A stretch of 64,000 bases of DNA from Rhizobium sp. BK602 (lineage in GTDB: Bacteria > Pseudomonadota > Alphaproteobacteria > Rhizobiales > Rhizobiaceae). Positions 52,755 to 61,477 of the stretch are shown piece after piece (position 1 is the stretch's first letter; each line of letters opens with the position of its first letter). The stretch is taken from assembly GCF_014195095.1 (NCBI RefSeq), contig NZ_JACIBC010000008.1, positions 124,001-188,000 on the forward strand, read 5' to 3'. Below the pieces are notes generated by a model. That model did not search any database. It had not been told where the DNA came from and saw only the letters and a program-made list of their open reading frames with translations. A program made the position numbers and the translations under genes.

Positions 52755-52767
52755 ATTTTTTCTATCG
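52749..52767. promoter_or_regulatory. LysR box upstream of fdsG, overlapping the lysR stop
   Basis: CGATAGA-TTTTT-TCTATCG is a perfect 7-bp dyad holding ATAG-N7-CTAT and the T-N11-A pattern of LysR binding sites. The TAG within it is the regulator's stop codon. It lies 104 bp ahead of the fdsG ATG. As RNA it would be a hairpin with U in the loop rather than after the stem. Confidence 0.65.
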
Positions 52768-52870
52768 TTTGACGGGACTGCCTTATTGATCCCCGGATTT
52801 ATCCCTGCGATTTTCGTTTCGTGGGCGTGCGCCGCGCGCGGCCATGGAGGAAAGCCTGGGAGGGCTGCTT

Positions 52871-53350
52871 ATGAATTTGCATCTTGGCTCGGGCGAGATC
52901 GCTGCCCGTGCCGGCGCCATCATCGACAGCATGAAGTCGATGGAAGGTCCGCTCCTGCCGATCCTGCACGGGCTCCAGGAGGAGTTCGGCTATGTGCCGC
53001 AGGACACGCTGCCGCTGATCGCCAGCGCACTCAATCTGTCGCGCGCCGAAGTGCACGGCGTCATGACCTTCTATCATGATTATCGCGATCACCCGGCAGG
53101 CCGGCATGTGTTGAAGCTCTGTCGCGCCGAAGCCTGTCAGTCGATGGGTGGCGATCAACTGGCCGAGCGCGTCAAGCAACTGCTCGGCATCGATTTCCAT
53201 CAGACGACGCTGGACGGCAGCGTGACGCTGGAGCCGGTCTACTGTCTCGGGCTCTGCGCCTGCGCGCCGGCGGCGATGCTGGACGGCGAGCTTTATGGCC
53301 GGCTGGACGAGCATGAGGCGGAAGACCTCGTGAAGGAGGCACGCCGATGA
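52871..53350 (+). CDS. fdsG: Formate dehydrogenase, gamma subunit
   Basis: A 159-aa NuoE-like subunit of soluble NAD-dependent molybdenum formate dehydrogenase. The four ligands of its [2Fe-2S] cluster are in CRAEACQSMGG and YCLGLCACAPA. The N-terminal helical part carries GPLLPILHGLQEEFGYVP. ATG 52871 is preferred, with a GGGAGGG run upstream and family length; a start at 52844 would add nine residues. It overlaps fdsB by 4 bp. Confidence 0.93.
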   Translation: MNLHLGSGEIAARAGAIIDSMKSMEGPLLPILHGLQEEFGYVPQDTLPLIASALNLSRAEVHGVMTFYHDYRDHPAGRHVLKLCRAEACQSMGGDQLAERVKQLLGIDFHQTTLDGSVTLEPVYCLGLCACAPAAMLDGELYGRLDEHEAEDLVKEARR

Positions 53351-54903
53351 CGGTGAAGATCTACGTTCCCCGCGATGCGGCCGCTCTTTCCCTTGGTGCC
53401 CAGAAGGTGGCGGAAGCCGTTGCGCGGCAGATCGCTAGCCGTGGACTGGACGCGCAGATCGTGCGCAACGGCTCGCGCGGCATGTTCTGGCTCGAGCCGT
53501 TGGTCGAGGTCGAAGTTGACGGCAAACGCATCGGCTACGGGCCGGTGAAGGCCAAGGATGTGCCGGCATTGTTCGACGCCGGGCTCGCGGAAGGTGGCGA
53601 GCATCCGCTCTGTCTTGGGGAGGTCGAAAGCCTCCCATTCCTTAAGGAACAGACCCGCCTGACCTTTGCCCGCTGCGGCGTTATCGAGTCCCTTTCACTG
53701 GAAGACTACGAATCCCACGGTGGCCTAAAGGGTCTGCGCCGCGCCATTGGCATGGCGGCCGGCGATATCGTCAAGGAAGTGACCGAGTCCGGCCTGCGCG
53801 GCCGTGGCGGCGCGGGCTTCCCGACCGGCATCAAATGGAAGACGGTGCTCGATGCGCCGGGCGACCGCAAATATATCGTCTGCAATGCCGACGAAGGCGA
53901 CAGCGGCACTTTTGCCGACCGGATGATCATGGAGGGCGATCCCTTCGTGCTGATCGAAGGCATGGCGATTGCCGGGATTGCCACGGGCGCGACCAAAGGC
54001 TTCGTCTATGCGCGTTCGGAATATCCGCATGCCATCGCCGTAATGACCGAGGCGGTCGAGGTCGCCAGGAGTGCCGGCATTCTCGGGCCTTCCGTTCTCG
54101 GTTCAGGTAAGGCATTCGATATCGAGATCCGCACCGGCGCCGGCGCTTACGTTTGCGGCGAGGAGACGGCACTGCTCAACAGCCTGGAAGGCAAGCGCGG
54201 CATCGTGCGCGCCAAGCCGCCGCTGCCGGCGCACAAGGGCCTGTTCAACTGTCCGACCGTCATCAACAACGTCATCTCGCTCGCCTCGGTCCCCATCATC
54301 ATGGACAAGGGTGCGGCCTTCTACCGCGATTTCGGCATGGGCCGTTCGCGTGGCACCATTCCCCTCCAGATTGCCGGTAACGTCAAATATGGCGGCCTTT
54401 ACGAGACGGCCTTCGGCCTGTCGCTCGGCGATATCGTCGACAGGATCGGCGGCGGCACGGCGACCGGTCGTCCCGTCAAGGCCGTGCAGGTCGGCGGGCC
54501 GCTTGGGGCTTATTTCCCGCGCGCCCTGTTCGATACGCCGTTCGACTACGAGGCTTTCGCGGCCAAGGATGGTCTGATCGGCCATGCCGGCATCGTCGTC
54601 TTCGACGATACCGCCGACATGCTGAAGCAGGCGCGTTTCGCCATGGAGTTCTGCGCGGTCGAAAGCTGCGGCAAGTGCACGCCCTGCCGCATCGGCTCGA
54701 CGCGCGGCGTCGAGACGGCCGACAAGATCGCCAGAGGGATCGAGCCGGAGAAGAACAGGGTGTTGCTCGCCGATCTCTGCAACACGATGAAGTTCGGCTC
54801 GCTCTGTGCCCTCGGCGGCTTTACGCCCTATCCCGTCATGAGCGCCATGACCCATTTTCCGGAGGACTTTTCTCCGGCTCCCTTGATTGAAGCGGCGGAG
54901 TAA
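53347..54903 (+). CDS. fdsB: Formate dehydrogenase, beta (FMN/NAD) subunit
   Basis: A 518-aa NuoF-like diaphorase subunit. An N-terminal thioredoxin-like region (about 1-110) precedes the FMN/NAD-binding GLRGRGGAGFPTGIKWK and VCNADEGDSGTFADR, and the C-terminal [4Fe-4S] site is ESCGKCTPCRIGSTRG with the distal CNTMKFGSLCALGG. It passes electrons from the alpha-subunit iron-sulfur chain to NAD+. It overlaps fdsG (ATGA) and lies 5 bp before fdsA. Confidence 0.95.
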   Translation: MTVKIYVPRDAAALSLGAQKVAEAVARQIASRGLDAQIVRNGSRGMFWLEPLVEVEVDGKRIGYGPVKAKDVPALFDAGLAEGGEHPLCLGEVESLPFLKEQTRLTFARCGVIESLSLEDYESHGGLKGLRRAIGMAAGDIVKEVTESGLRGRGGAGFPTGIKWKTVLDAPGDRKYIVCNADEGDSGTFADRMIMEGDPFVLIEGMAIAGIATGATKGFVYARSEYPHAIAVMTEAVEVARSAGILGPSVLGSGKAFDIEIRTGAGAYVCGEETALLNSLEGKRGIVRAKPPLPAHKGLFNCPTVINNVISLASVPIIMDKGAAFYRDFGMGRSRGTIPLQIAGNVKYGGLYETAFGLSLGDIVDRIGGGTATGRPVKAVQVGGPLGAYFPRALFDTPFDYEAFAAKDGLIGHAGIVVFDDTADMLKQARFAMEFCAVESCGKCTPCRIGSTRGVETADKIARGIEPEKNRVLLADLCNTMKFGSLCALGGFTPYPVMSAMTHFPEDFSPAPLIEAAE

Positions 54904-54908
54904 GACCC

Positions 54909-57788
54909 ATGTCCCTCGTTCCAGAAATCGATTACGGCACACCGGCCTCCCGCTCCGAAACCATGGTGACGCTGACCATCGACGGGCGCCAGATCACCGT
55001 GCCGGAAGGCACGTCGATCATGCGGGCCTCGATGGAAGCCGGCATCCAGGTGCCGAAGCTCTGCGCCACCGACATGGTCGATGCCTTCGGCTCGTGCCGC
55101 CTCTGTCTCGTCGAGGTCGAGGGCCGCAACGGCACGCCGGCCTCCTGCACGACGCCGGTGGCGCCCGGCATCGTCGTGCACACGCAGACGAGCCGCCTGA
55201 AGGACATCCGCCGCGGCGTGATGGAGCTCTATATTTCCGACCATCCGCTCGACTGTCTGACCTGCGCCGCCAATGGCGATTGCGAATTGCAGGATATGGC
55301 CGGTGCCGTCGGCCTGCGCGACGTGCGCTACGGTTACGAGGGCGACAACCACGTCAAGGCGCGCAACAGCGGCGACATCAATCTGAAATGGATGCCGAAG
55401 GACGAGTCCAATCCGTACTTCACATACGATCCCTCGAAGTGCATCGTCTGCTCGCGCTGCGTGCGCGCCTGCGAGGAAGTGCAGGGTACATTCGCGCTGA
55501 CCATCGAGGGCCGTGGCTTCGGCTCGCGCGTCTCGCCCGGCATGCACGAGCATTTCATCGATTCGGAATGCGTCTCCTGCGGCGCCTGCGTACAGGCCTG
55601 TCCGACCGCGACGCTGACGGAAAAGTCGGTGATCGCCATCGGCCAGCCGGAACATTCGGTCGTCACCACCTGCGCCTATTGCGGCGTCGGTTGCTCCTTC
55701 AAGGCGGAGATGCGCGGCGAGGAGCTGGTGCGCATGGTGCCGTGGAAGGACGGCCAGGCCAATCGCGGCCATTCCTGCGTCAAGGGCCGCTTCGCCTATG
55801 GCTATTCGACCCACAAGGATCGCATCCTCAATCCGATGGTCCGCGAGAAGATCACCGATCCCTGGCGCGAAGTCACCTGGGACGAGGCCTTCGCCCATAT
55901 CGCCACCGAGTTCAAGCGGCTGCAATATCAGTATGGACGCGACTCCGTCGGCGGCATCACCTCGTCGCGCTGCACCAATGAAGAGACTTTCCTGGTGCAG
56001 AAGCTGGTGCGCGCCGGCTTCGGCAACAACAATGTCGATACCTGCGCCCGCGTCTGCCATTCTCCCACAGGCTATGGCCTCGGCCAGGCCTTTGGCACTT
56101 CGGCCGGCACGCAGAATTTCGACAGCGTCGAGCATTCCGATGTCGTTCTCGTCATCGGCGCCAATCCGACGGACGGCCACCCGGTCTTCGGCTCGCGGCT
56201 GAAGAAGCGGTTGCGCCAAGGCGCCAAGCTGATCGTCATCGATCCGCGCCGCATCGATCTGGTGCGCACGCCGCATGTCGAGGCGAGCTACCATCTGCCG
56301 CTCAAGCCGGGCACCAATGTCGCCGTGCTGACGGCGCTCGCCCATGTCATCGTCACCGAAGGCCTGTTCGACGAAAAGTTCATCCGCGAGCGTTGCGACT
56401 GGTCGGAATTCGAGGATTGGGCGGCTTTCGTCGCCGAGCCGCATCACAGCCCGGAAGAGTCGGAAAAGTTCACCGGCGTTCCCGCCGATCTGGTTCGCGG
56501 TGCGGCCCGCCTCTATGCCACGGGCGGCAACGGCGCGATCTATTACGGTCTCGGCGTCACCGAACACAGCCAGGGCTCCACCACGGTCATGGCGATCGCC
56601 AACCTCGCCATGGTGACGGGCAATATCGGCCGTCCCGGCGTCGGTGTGAACCCGCTGCGCGGCCAGAACAATGTGCAGGGTTCCTGCGACATGGGCTCCT
56701 TCCCGCACGAGCTGCCGGGCTATCGCCACATCTCCGACGATGCGACCCGCGATATCTTCGAAAAGCTCTGGGGCGTGAAGCTCAACAACGAGCCGGGCCT
56801 GCGCATCCCCAACATGCTGGATGCCGCCGTCGAGGGCACATTCAAGGGCATCTACATCCAGGGCGAGGACATTCTCCAGTCCGATCCGGATACCAAGCAT
56901 GTCGCCGCCGGCCTTGCCGCGATGGAATGCGTCGTCGTCCACGACCTCTTCCTGAACGAGACGGCCAATTACGCGCATGTCTTCCTGCCCGGCTCGACCT
57001 TCCTGGAAAAGGACGGCACCTTCACCAATGCCGAGCGCCGCATCAACCGCGTGCGCAAGGTCATGAGCCCGCGCAACGGCTATGCCGACTGGGAGGTGAC
57101 GCAGAAGATGGCGCAGGCCATGGGGCTCGGCTGGAACTACACGCATCCGTCCGAGATTATGGACGAGATCGCCGCGACGACGCCGAGCTTCGCGCTCGTC
57201 TCCTACGACTACCTGGAGAAGATGGGTTCGGTGCAGTGGCCCTGTAACGAAAAGAAGCCGCTCGGCTCGCCGATCATGCATGTCGACGGCTTTGTGCGCG
57301 GCAAGGGCAAGTTCATCCGCACCGAATATGTTGCGACCGACGAACGCACCGGCCCGCGCTTCCCGCTGCTGCTCACCACCGGACGCATCCTCAGCCAGTA
57401 CAATGTCGGCGCGCAGACGCGGCGAACCGAGAATGTCATGTGGCACGCCGAGGACCGGCTGGAGATCCATCCGCACGATGCCGAACAGCGCGGCATCCGC
57501 GAGGGCGACTGGATCAAGCTCAGCAGCCGTTCCGGCGACACGACATTGAGAGCGCTGATCACCGATCGCGTCGCGCCGGGTGTCGTCTACACGACCTTCC
57601 ACCACCCGGACACGCAGGCCAACGTCATCACGACCGATTATTCCGACTGGGCAACGAATTGCCCGGAATATAAGGTGACGGCCGTGCAGGTTTCGCCGTC
57701 GAACGGCCCGTCGCAGTGGCAGATCGACTATGACGAACAGGCCCGGCAGTCTCGCCGGATCGTTGGCAAGCTGGAGGCGGCTGAGTGA
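54909..57788 (+). CDS. fdsA: Formate dehydrogenase, alpha (molybdopterin) subunit
   Basis: A 959-aa catalytic subunit oxidising formate to CO2 at a bis-MGD molybdenum centre. It has a N-terminal [2Fe-2S] ferredoxin domain (FGSCRLCLVEV), a His/Cys cluster segment (HPLDCLTCAANGDCELQ), and two [4Fe-4S] sites (CIVCSRCVRACEE and CVSCGACVQACP). The [4Fe-4S] site of the Mo domain is CAYCGVGCSFKAE. The Mo ligand is a Cys in TCARVCHSPTGYGL; no in-frame TGA is present, so it is not a selenoprotein. A long palindromic repeat separates it from fdhD. Confidence 0.97.
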   Translation: MSLVPEIDYGTPASRSETMVTLTIDGRQITVPEGTSIMRASMEAGIQVPKLCATDMVDAFGSCRLCLVEVEGRNGTPASCTTPVAPGIVVHTQTSRLKDIRRGVMELYISDHPLDCLTCAANGDCELQDMAGAVGLRDVRYGYEGDNHVKARNSGDINLKWMPKDESNPYFTYDPSKCIVCSRCVRACEEVQGTFALTIEGRGFGSRVSPGMHEHFIDSECVSCGACVQACPTATLTEKSVIAIGQPEHSVVTTCAYCGVGCSFKAEMRGEELVRMVPWKDGQANRGHSCVKGRFAYGYSTHKDRILNPMVREKITDPWREVTWDEAFAHIATEFKRLQYQYGRDSVGGITSSRCTNEETFLVQKLVRAGFGNNNVDTCARVCHSPTGYGLGQAFGTSAGTQNFDSVEHSDVVLVIGANPTDGHPVFGSRLKKRLRQGAKLIVIDPRRIDLVRTPHVEASYHLPLKPGTNVAVLTALAHVIVTEGLFDEKFIRERCDWSEFEDWAAFVAEPHHSPEESEKFTGVPADLVRGAARLYATGGNGAIYYGLGVTEHSQGSTTVMAIANLAMVTGNIGRPGVGVNPLRGQNNVQGSCDMGSFPHELPGYRHISDDATRDIFEKLWGVKLNNEPGLRIPNMLDAAVEGTFKGIYIQGEDILQSDPDTKHVAAGLAAMECVVVHDLFLNETANYAHVFLPGSTFLEKDGTFTNAERRINRVRKVMSPRNGYADWEVTQKMAQAMGLGWNYTHPSEIMDEIAATTPSFALVSYDYLEKMGSVQWPCNEKKPLGSPIMHVDGFVRGKGKFIRTEYVATDERTGPRFPLLLTTGRILSQYNVGAQTRRTENVMWHAEDRLEIHPHDAEQRGIREGDWIKLSSRSGDTTLRALITDRVAPGVVYTTFHHPDTQANVITTDYSDWATNCPEYKVTAVQVSPSNGPSQWQIDYDEQARQSRRIVGKLEAAE

Positions 57789-57803
57789 GGATGGATGTGT
57801 TGA

Positions 57804-57965
57804 CCCCTTCTCCCCTCGGGGAGAAGGTGCCCGAAGGGCGGATGAGGGGGGCCTTCCACGCGGCGGAAATTGCCTTTCGCGTAAGCTCAAGGCGCTCGGA
57901 GCTTTCGCTCCTCGTCCCCCTCATCCGACGCTTCGCGCCACCTTCTCCCCGAGGGGGAGAAGGGG
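57804..57965. repeat. Long palindromic repeat between fdsA and fdhD
   Basis: The left arm at 57804-57850 (CCCCTTCTCCCCTCGGGGAG onward to GATGAGGGGG) and right arm at 57916-57965 are imperfect inverse copies about 47-50 bp long, separated by about 65 bp. Each arm also has an inner CTCCCC/GGGGAG dyad. This is the style of the abundant rhizobial GC-rich palindromic intergenic repeat. It fills almost all of the 187-bp gap inside the operon and remains free of stop codons in the fdhD frame. Confidence 0.8.
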
Positions 57966-57975
57966 AGGCCAACTG

Positions 57976-58803
57976 ATGACCCGCTTCCCTCCCACCACCA
58001 CCGTTCCCGAAACCGCACGCCGCAACGGCTTGGTGCGCTCCGGTTCCCGCATCGTCCCCGAGGAGGTGCCGATCGCCTTTTCCTATGGCGGCTCGTCGCA
58101 TGCGGTGATGATGGGCACGCCCGCCGATATCGAGGATTTCGCCGTCGGCTTCAGCCTGACCGAGGGCATCATCACCGATATCGGCCAGATCGCCGCCGTC
58201 GAGCCGGTCGAGGACGAGCAGGGGATCGACGTGCAGATCGCCCTGATCGATGATGCTGCCGATGCGCTGCGCGCCCGCCGGCGGCATATGGCAGGTCCCG
58301 TCGGCTGCGGTCTTTGCGGCATCGAATCGATCGAACAGGCGGTGCGCAAGGTGCCGGATGTTTCGGCCGTGGCGCTGACGCTGTCGCACGCCGATATCGT
58401 CAAGGCAGTTGCGCTTTTGAGCGACGGACAATTGTTGAACCGCGAGACCCGCGCGGTGCATGGAGCGGGCTTTTATATCCCGGGCAAGGGATTGATCGCC
58501 GTGCGCGAGGATGTCGGCCGGCACAATGCGCTCGACAAGCTCTGCGGCGCCGTCATCCGGTCCGGCCATAAGGGCGCGGAGGGCGTCGTTGCCGTCACCA
58601 GCCGCTTGTCGGTCGAGATGGTGCAGAAGGCCGCGATCCTCGGCAGTCCGGTCCTCGTCGCCATATCGGCGCCGACCGCACTTGCCATCCGCACGGCCGA
58701 TGAGGCCGGCATGACGCTCGTGGCGCTGGTGCGCGGCGACGATTTCGAGATTTTCACCCATCCGCAGCGCATTACTCCGGGGAGCATCGCCGATGTCGCC
58801 TGA
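57976..58803 (+). CDS. fdhD: Formate dehydrogenase accessory sulfurtransferase FdhD
   Basis: A 275-aa FdhD that passes sulfur from IscS-type desulfurase to the molybdenum cofactor of formate dehydrogenase. The essential CGLCG motif (Cys about 111 and 114) is intact, with VPIAFSYGGSSHAVMMGTP and REDVGRHNALDK. ATG 57976 gives normal family length, although the open frame runs 82 codons further upstream through the palindromic repeat. It overlaps fdsD by 11 bp. Confidence 0.95.
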   Translation: MTRFPPTTTVPETARRNGLVRSGSRIVPEEVPIAFSYGGSSHAVMMGTPADIEDFAVGFSLTEGIITDIGQIAAVEPVEDEQGIDVQIALIDDAADALRARRRHMAGPVGCGLCGIESIEQAVRKVPDVSAVALTLSHADIVKAVALLSDGQLLNRETRAVHGAGFYIPGKGLIAVREDVGRHNALDKLCGAVIRSGHKGAEGVVAVTSRLSVEMVQKAAILGSPVLVAISAPTALAIRTADEAGMTLVALVRGDDFEIFTHPQRITPGSIADVA

Positions 58804-59065
58804 CGAAACAGCTCATGATCAAACGGCCCATGAGAAGACCGGCGCGAAACTCGTCTATATGGCCAACCAGATCGCGACCTTCTTCAAGACGCAGCCGGCC
58901 AATGAGGCGGCGCAGGGTGTCGCCACGCATATCAACAAATTCTGGGAGCCGCGCATGCGGCGGCAGCTTTTCGAAATCATCGATCATGGCGATAGCGGCC
59001 TCAGCCCTCTCGTCCTCGAAGCCTCTTCGCAAATTCGCAGGCCGGAGCCGGCCAAGCAAGGCTGA
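58793..59065 (+). CDS. fdsD: Formate dehydrogenase, delta subunit
   Basis: A 90-aa FdsD, the small accessory or structural subunit of NAD-dependent Mo formate dehydrogenases. KLVYMANQIATFFKTQP, the HINKFWEPRMRRQLFEII centre and LSPLVLEAS are family features. It overlaps the fdhD 3' end, so translation is coupled. A small GGACGG/CCGTCC hairpin (59102-59119) lies beyond its stop. It is the last gene of fdsGBA-fdhD-fdsD. Confidence 0.92.
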   Translation: MSPDETAHDQTAHEKTGAKLVYMANQIATFFKTQPANEAAQGVATHINKFWEPRMRRQLFEIIDHGDSGLSPLVLEASSQIRRPEPAKQG

Positions 59066-59101
59066 TCCGGCTTAGTATCTGATTTTTAAAATCTATTGGA
59101 T

Positions 59102-59119
59102 GGACGGGAAAATCCGTCC
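59102..59119. other. Hairpin between fdsD and the MFS transporter gene
   Basis: GGACGG-GAAAAT-CCGTCC is a perfect 6-bp stem in the 117-bp gap. No T-run follows. It may reduce readthrough from the fds operon into the transporter gene. Confidence 0.4.
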
Positions 59120-59182
59120 TGACCTGCTGTACAAGGCAGACATAATGGGGAATGCCGGTCTTTGAAACCAGGAGGGTTGTTC

Positions 59183-60844
59183 ATGGCGACTGCGGAAACG
59201 GATATTTCAAGAGGTGATGTGTCAGCGGGGTTGCTCGATCGTGAGCGTATCATCGCCAAGCCTGGCTTCAACCGGTGGCTGGTGCCGCCGGCCGCGCTGG
59301 CGATCCATCTTTGCATCGGCATGGCTTACGGCTTCAGCGTCTTCTGGCTGCCGCTGTCGAAGGTGCTTGGCACGTCCACGCCGCCGCCGGCCGAATGCGC
59401 CAATCTCAATCTCCTCTCCGCCCTGGTCACCACGAGCTGCGACTGGCGCGTGAGCGATCTCGGCTGGATCTATACGCTGTTCTTCGTTCTGCTCGGATCG
59501 TCCGCCGCCATCTGGGGCGGCTGGCTGGAACGGGTAGGCCCGCGCAAGGCCGGCGTCGTCTCCGCCTGCTGCTGGTGCGGCGGCATCCTGGTCGCCGCGA
59601 TCGGCGTCATCTTCCACCAGCTCTGGCTGATGTGGATCGGCGCCGGCGTGATCGGCGGCGTCGGTCTCGGCCTCGGCTATATCTCGCCGGTCTCGACGCT
59701 GATCAAATGGTTCCCCGACCGGCGCGGCATGGCGACCGGCATGGCGATCATGGGCTTCGGCGGCGGAGCGATGATCGGCGCGCCGCTCGCCAACCTGCTG
59801 ATGACCAACTTCCGCGCCGATGGTTCGGCCGGCGTCTGGCAGACATTCGTCGTCATGGCGGCGATCTATTTCGTCTTCATGATGGGCGGCGCCTTCGGCT
59901 ATCGGCTGCCGCCCGCCGGCTGGCGTCCGGAAGGCTGGACGCCGCCGCCCGCCAAGAGCACGATGATCACGACCAAGCATGTGCATCTGCGCGACGCCCA
60001 TAAGACCAAGCAGTTCTGGCTGATCTGGGCCGTGCTGTGCCTCAACGTCTCGGCCGGCATCGGCGTCATCGGCATGGCTTCGCCGATGCTGCAGGAAATC
60101 TTCGGTGGCGCACTGATCGGCCTGCCGGACGTGAAATTCGCCGATCTCAGCAAGGAACAGGTGGCGGCCGTTGCAGCCATCGCCGCCGGTTTCGCCGGTC
60201 TTCTGTCGCTCTTCAACATCGGCGGGCGCTTCTTCTGGGCATCGCTCTCCGACAAGATCGGCCGCAAGAACACCTATTATTGCTTCTTCCTGATCGGCAT
60301 CGCGCTCTACCTGCTGGCTCCCTGGGCCGCCGGCATTCACAGCAAGATCCTGTTCGTGGGCGCACTCTGCATCATCCTGTCGATGTATGGCGGCGGCTTC
60401 GCGACCGTTCCCGCCTATCTCGCCGATATCTTCGGTACGCAGTTCGTCGGCGCCATCCATGGCCGGCTGCTGACGGCCTGGGCGACGGCCGGGATTGTCG
60501 GTCCGGTGGTGGTCAATTACATTCGTGAGGCGCAGAAGGCTGCCGGCGTCGAGGGCGCACAGCTCTATACCTTCACCATGTATATCCTCGCCGGCATGCT
60601 GGCGCTCGGCCTCATCGCCAATTCGCTGGTGCGGCCGCTTGCCGACAAATGGTTCATGTCGGATGAGGAAGTGGCAGCGCTGCAGGCAAAGACCGCCGCC
60701 GCCAATGCCGGCCCGACCGGCTCCTTCGGCATCGGCAAGGGCGGGTTCGACGCCAAGGCGCTGATCGCCTGGGCCATCGTCGGCATCCCGCTGCTCTGGG
60801 GTGTCTGGGTGACGATCAGAAGCACCTTCGCGCTGTTCGGCTGA
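59183..60844 (+). CDS. OFA-family MFS transporter (oxalate/formate antiporter-like)
   Basis: A 553-aa major facilitator with about twelve to fourteen hydrophobic helices. RWLVPPAALAIHLCIGMAYG, the STLIKWFPDRRGMATGMAIM loop with the MFS Arg/Gly motif, and the C-terminal YGGGFATVPAYLADIFG match the OFA (oxalate:formate antiporter) family. A long loop with DVKFADLSKEQ and an extra C-terminal helix after about residue 520 are typical of the larger OFA type. AGGAGGG stands 7 bp ahead of ATG 59183. Location after fds suggests formate or another carboxylate as substrate. No oxalate-degrading frc/oxc genes are nearby. Confidence 0.87.
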   Translation: MATAETDISRGDVSAGLLDRERIIAKPGFNRWLVPPAALAIHLCIGMAYGFSVFWLPLSKVLGTSTPPPAECANLNLLSALVTTSCDWRVSDLGWIYTLFFVLLGSSAAIWGGWLERVGPRKAGVVSACCWCGGILVAAIGVIFHQLWLMWIGAGVIGGVGLGLGYISPVSTLIKWFPDRRGMATGMAIMGFGGGAMIGAPLANLLMTNFRADGSAGVWQTFVVMAAIYFVFMMGGAFGYRLPPAGWRPEGWTPPPAKSTMITTKHVHLRDAHKTKQFWLIWAVLCLNVSAGIGVIGMASPMLQEIFGGALIGLPDVKFADLSKEQVAAVAAIAAGFAGLLSLFNIGGRFFWASLSDKIGRKNTYYCFFLIGIALYLLAPWAAGIHSKILFVGALCIILSMYGGGFATVPAYLADIFGTQFVGAIHGRLLTAWATAGIVGPVVVNYIREAQKAAGVEGAQLYTFTMYILAGMLALGLIANSLVRPLADKWFMSDEEVAALQAKTAAANAGPTGSFGIGKGGFDAKALIAWAIVGIPLLWGVWVTIRSTFALFG

Positions 60845-60868
60845 AACCGGCACGCGTCTTGCATGAGA

Positions 60869-60900
60869 AAAGCCGTCCCGGAATACCGGGGCGGCTTTTT
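60869..60900 (+). terminator. Intrinsic terminator after the MFS gene
   Basis: AGCCGTCCCGG pairs with CCGGGGCGGCT (one G-T pair) around AATA, with flanking AA/TT, and ends in TTTTT. It begins 24 bp after the transporter stop, ahead of the convergent cheW gene. Confidence 0.88.
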
Positions 60901-60928
60901 CGTGGGGACTGAGATGAAAAGCAGGCGC

Positions 60929-61405
60929 TCAGGCGGCGAGTTCTTCGGCTTCGCTTTCCTTGAACATCTTGGCAAGGTTCAGGAAGCAGATCATGCCGTT
61001 TTCAGTGGCGATGATGCCTTCGCAAAAAGCACGGTCGAAGGACGCGGTGACCTCGGGGACGGGCTGGACCTGATCGGCGGCGATCGTCAGGATGTCGGAG
61101 ACACGATCGACCAGCATGCCGATGACCATGTTATGGACCTCCGCCACGACGATGGCGCTACGTTCATTGGCGACCGTGCTCTCCATGCCCAGCTTGTAGG
61201 CGAGATCGATAATTGGGATGACTGAGCCGCGCAGGTTCATGACGCCGATGACATCGGCCGGCGCGTGCGGGATCGGCGTCGACGGCGCCCAGCCGCGGAT
61301 TTCGCGGATCGTGGTGGTCTTGACGCAGAATTCCTGGTCGTGAAGCCGGAAGGCGATGATCTCCAAAGTATCGCCGCTGAAGCTGGTGGAATTGATCGTG
61401 GCCAT
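60929..61405 (-). CDS. cheW: CheW-domain protein (stand-alone)
   Basis: A 158-aa single-domain CheW. Typical blocks are IIAFRLHDQEFCVKTTTIREI, the VIGVMNLRGSVIPIIDLAYKLG signature and AVVVAEV-like MVIGMLVDRVSDIL. CheW bridges chemoreceptors to CheA. No receptor, CheA or motility gene is in the window, so this is an isolated paralogue. ATG 61405 follows GGAAGAACGTTC, with ATG 61420 as an alternative. A hairpin separates it from the arginine-degradation genes upstream on the same strand. Confidence 0.92.
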   Translation of the reverse strand: MATINSTSFSGDTLEIIAFRLHDQEFCVKTTTIREIRGWAPSTPIPHAPADVIGVMNLRGSVIPIIDLAYKLGMESTVANERSAIVVAEVHNMVIGMLVDRVSDILTIAADQVQPVPEVTASFDRAFCEGIIATENGMICFLNLAKMFKESEAEELAA

Positions 61406-61477
61406 GAACGTTCTTCCCATTGAAGGCGCCACACCCGGCGCGCGATTTGCAGATTATCGCAAGAACGTTGCTCAAAC

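Noticed and set aside
54909..57788. Possible selenocysteine codon in the formate dehydrogenase alpha subunit
   Set aside because: The active-site position is a normal Cys codon and the frame has no internal TGA.
54828..57890. A 1020-codon open frame antisense to fdsA
   Set aside because: It mirrors a long high-GC gene whose codon bias leaves the opposite strand free of stops. The translation is Arg/Gly/His-rich with no domain, and fdsA is certain.
59102..59119. Canonical terminator of the fds operon
   Set aside because: The stem is only 6 bp and lacks a T-run, so it is listed only as a hairpin.
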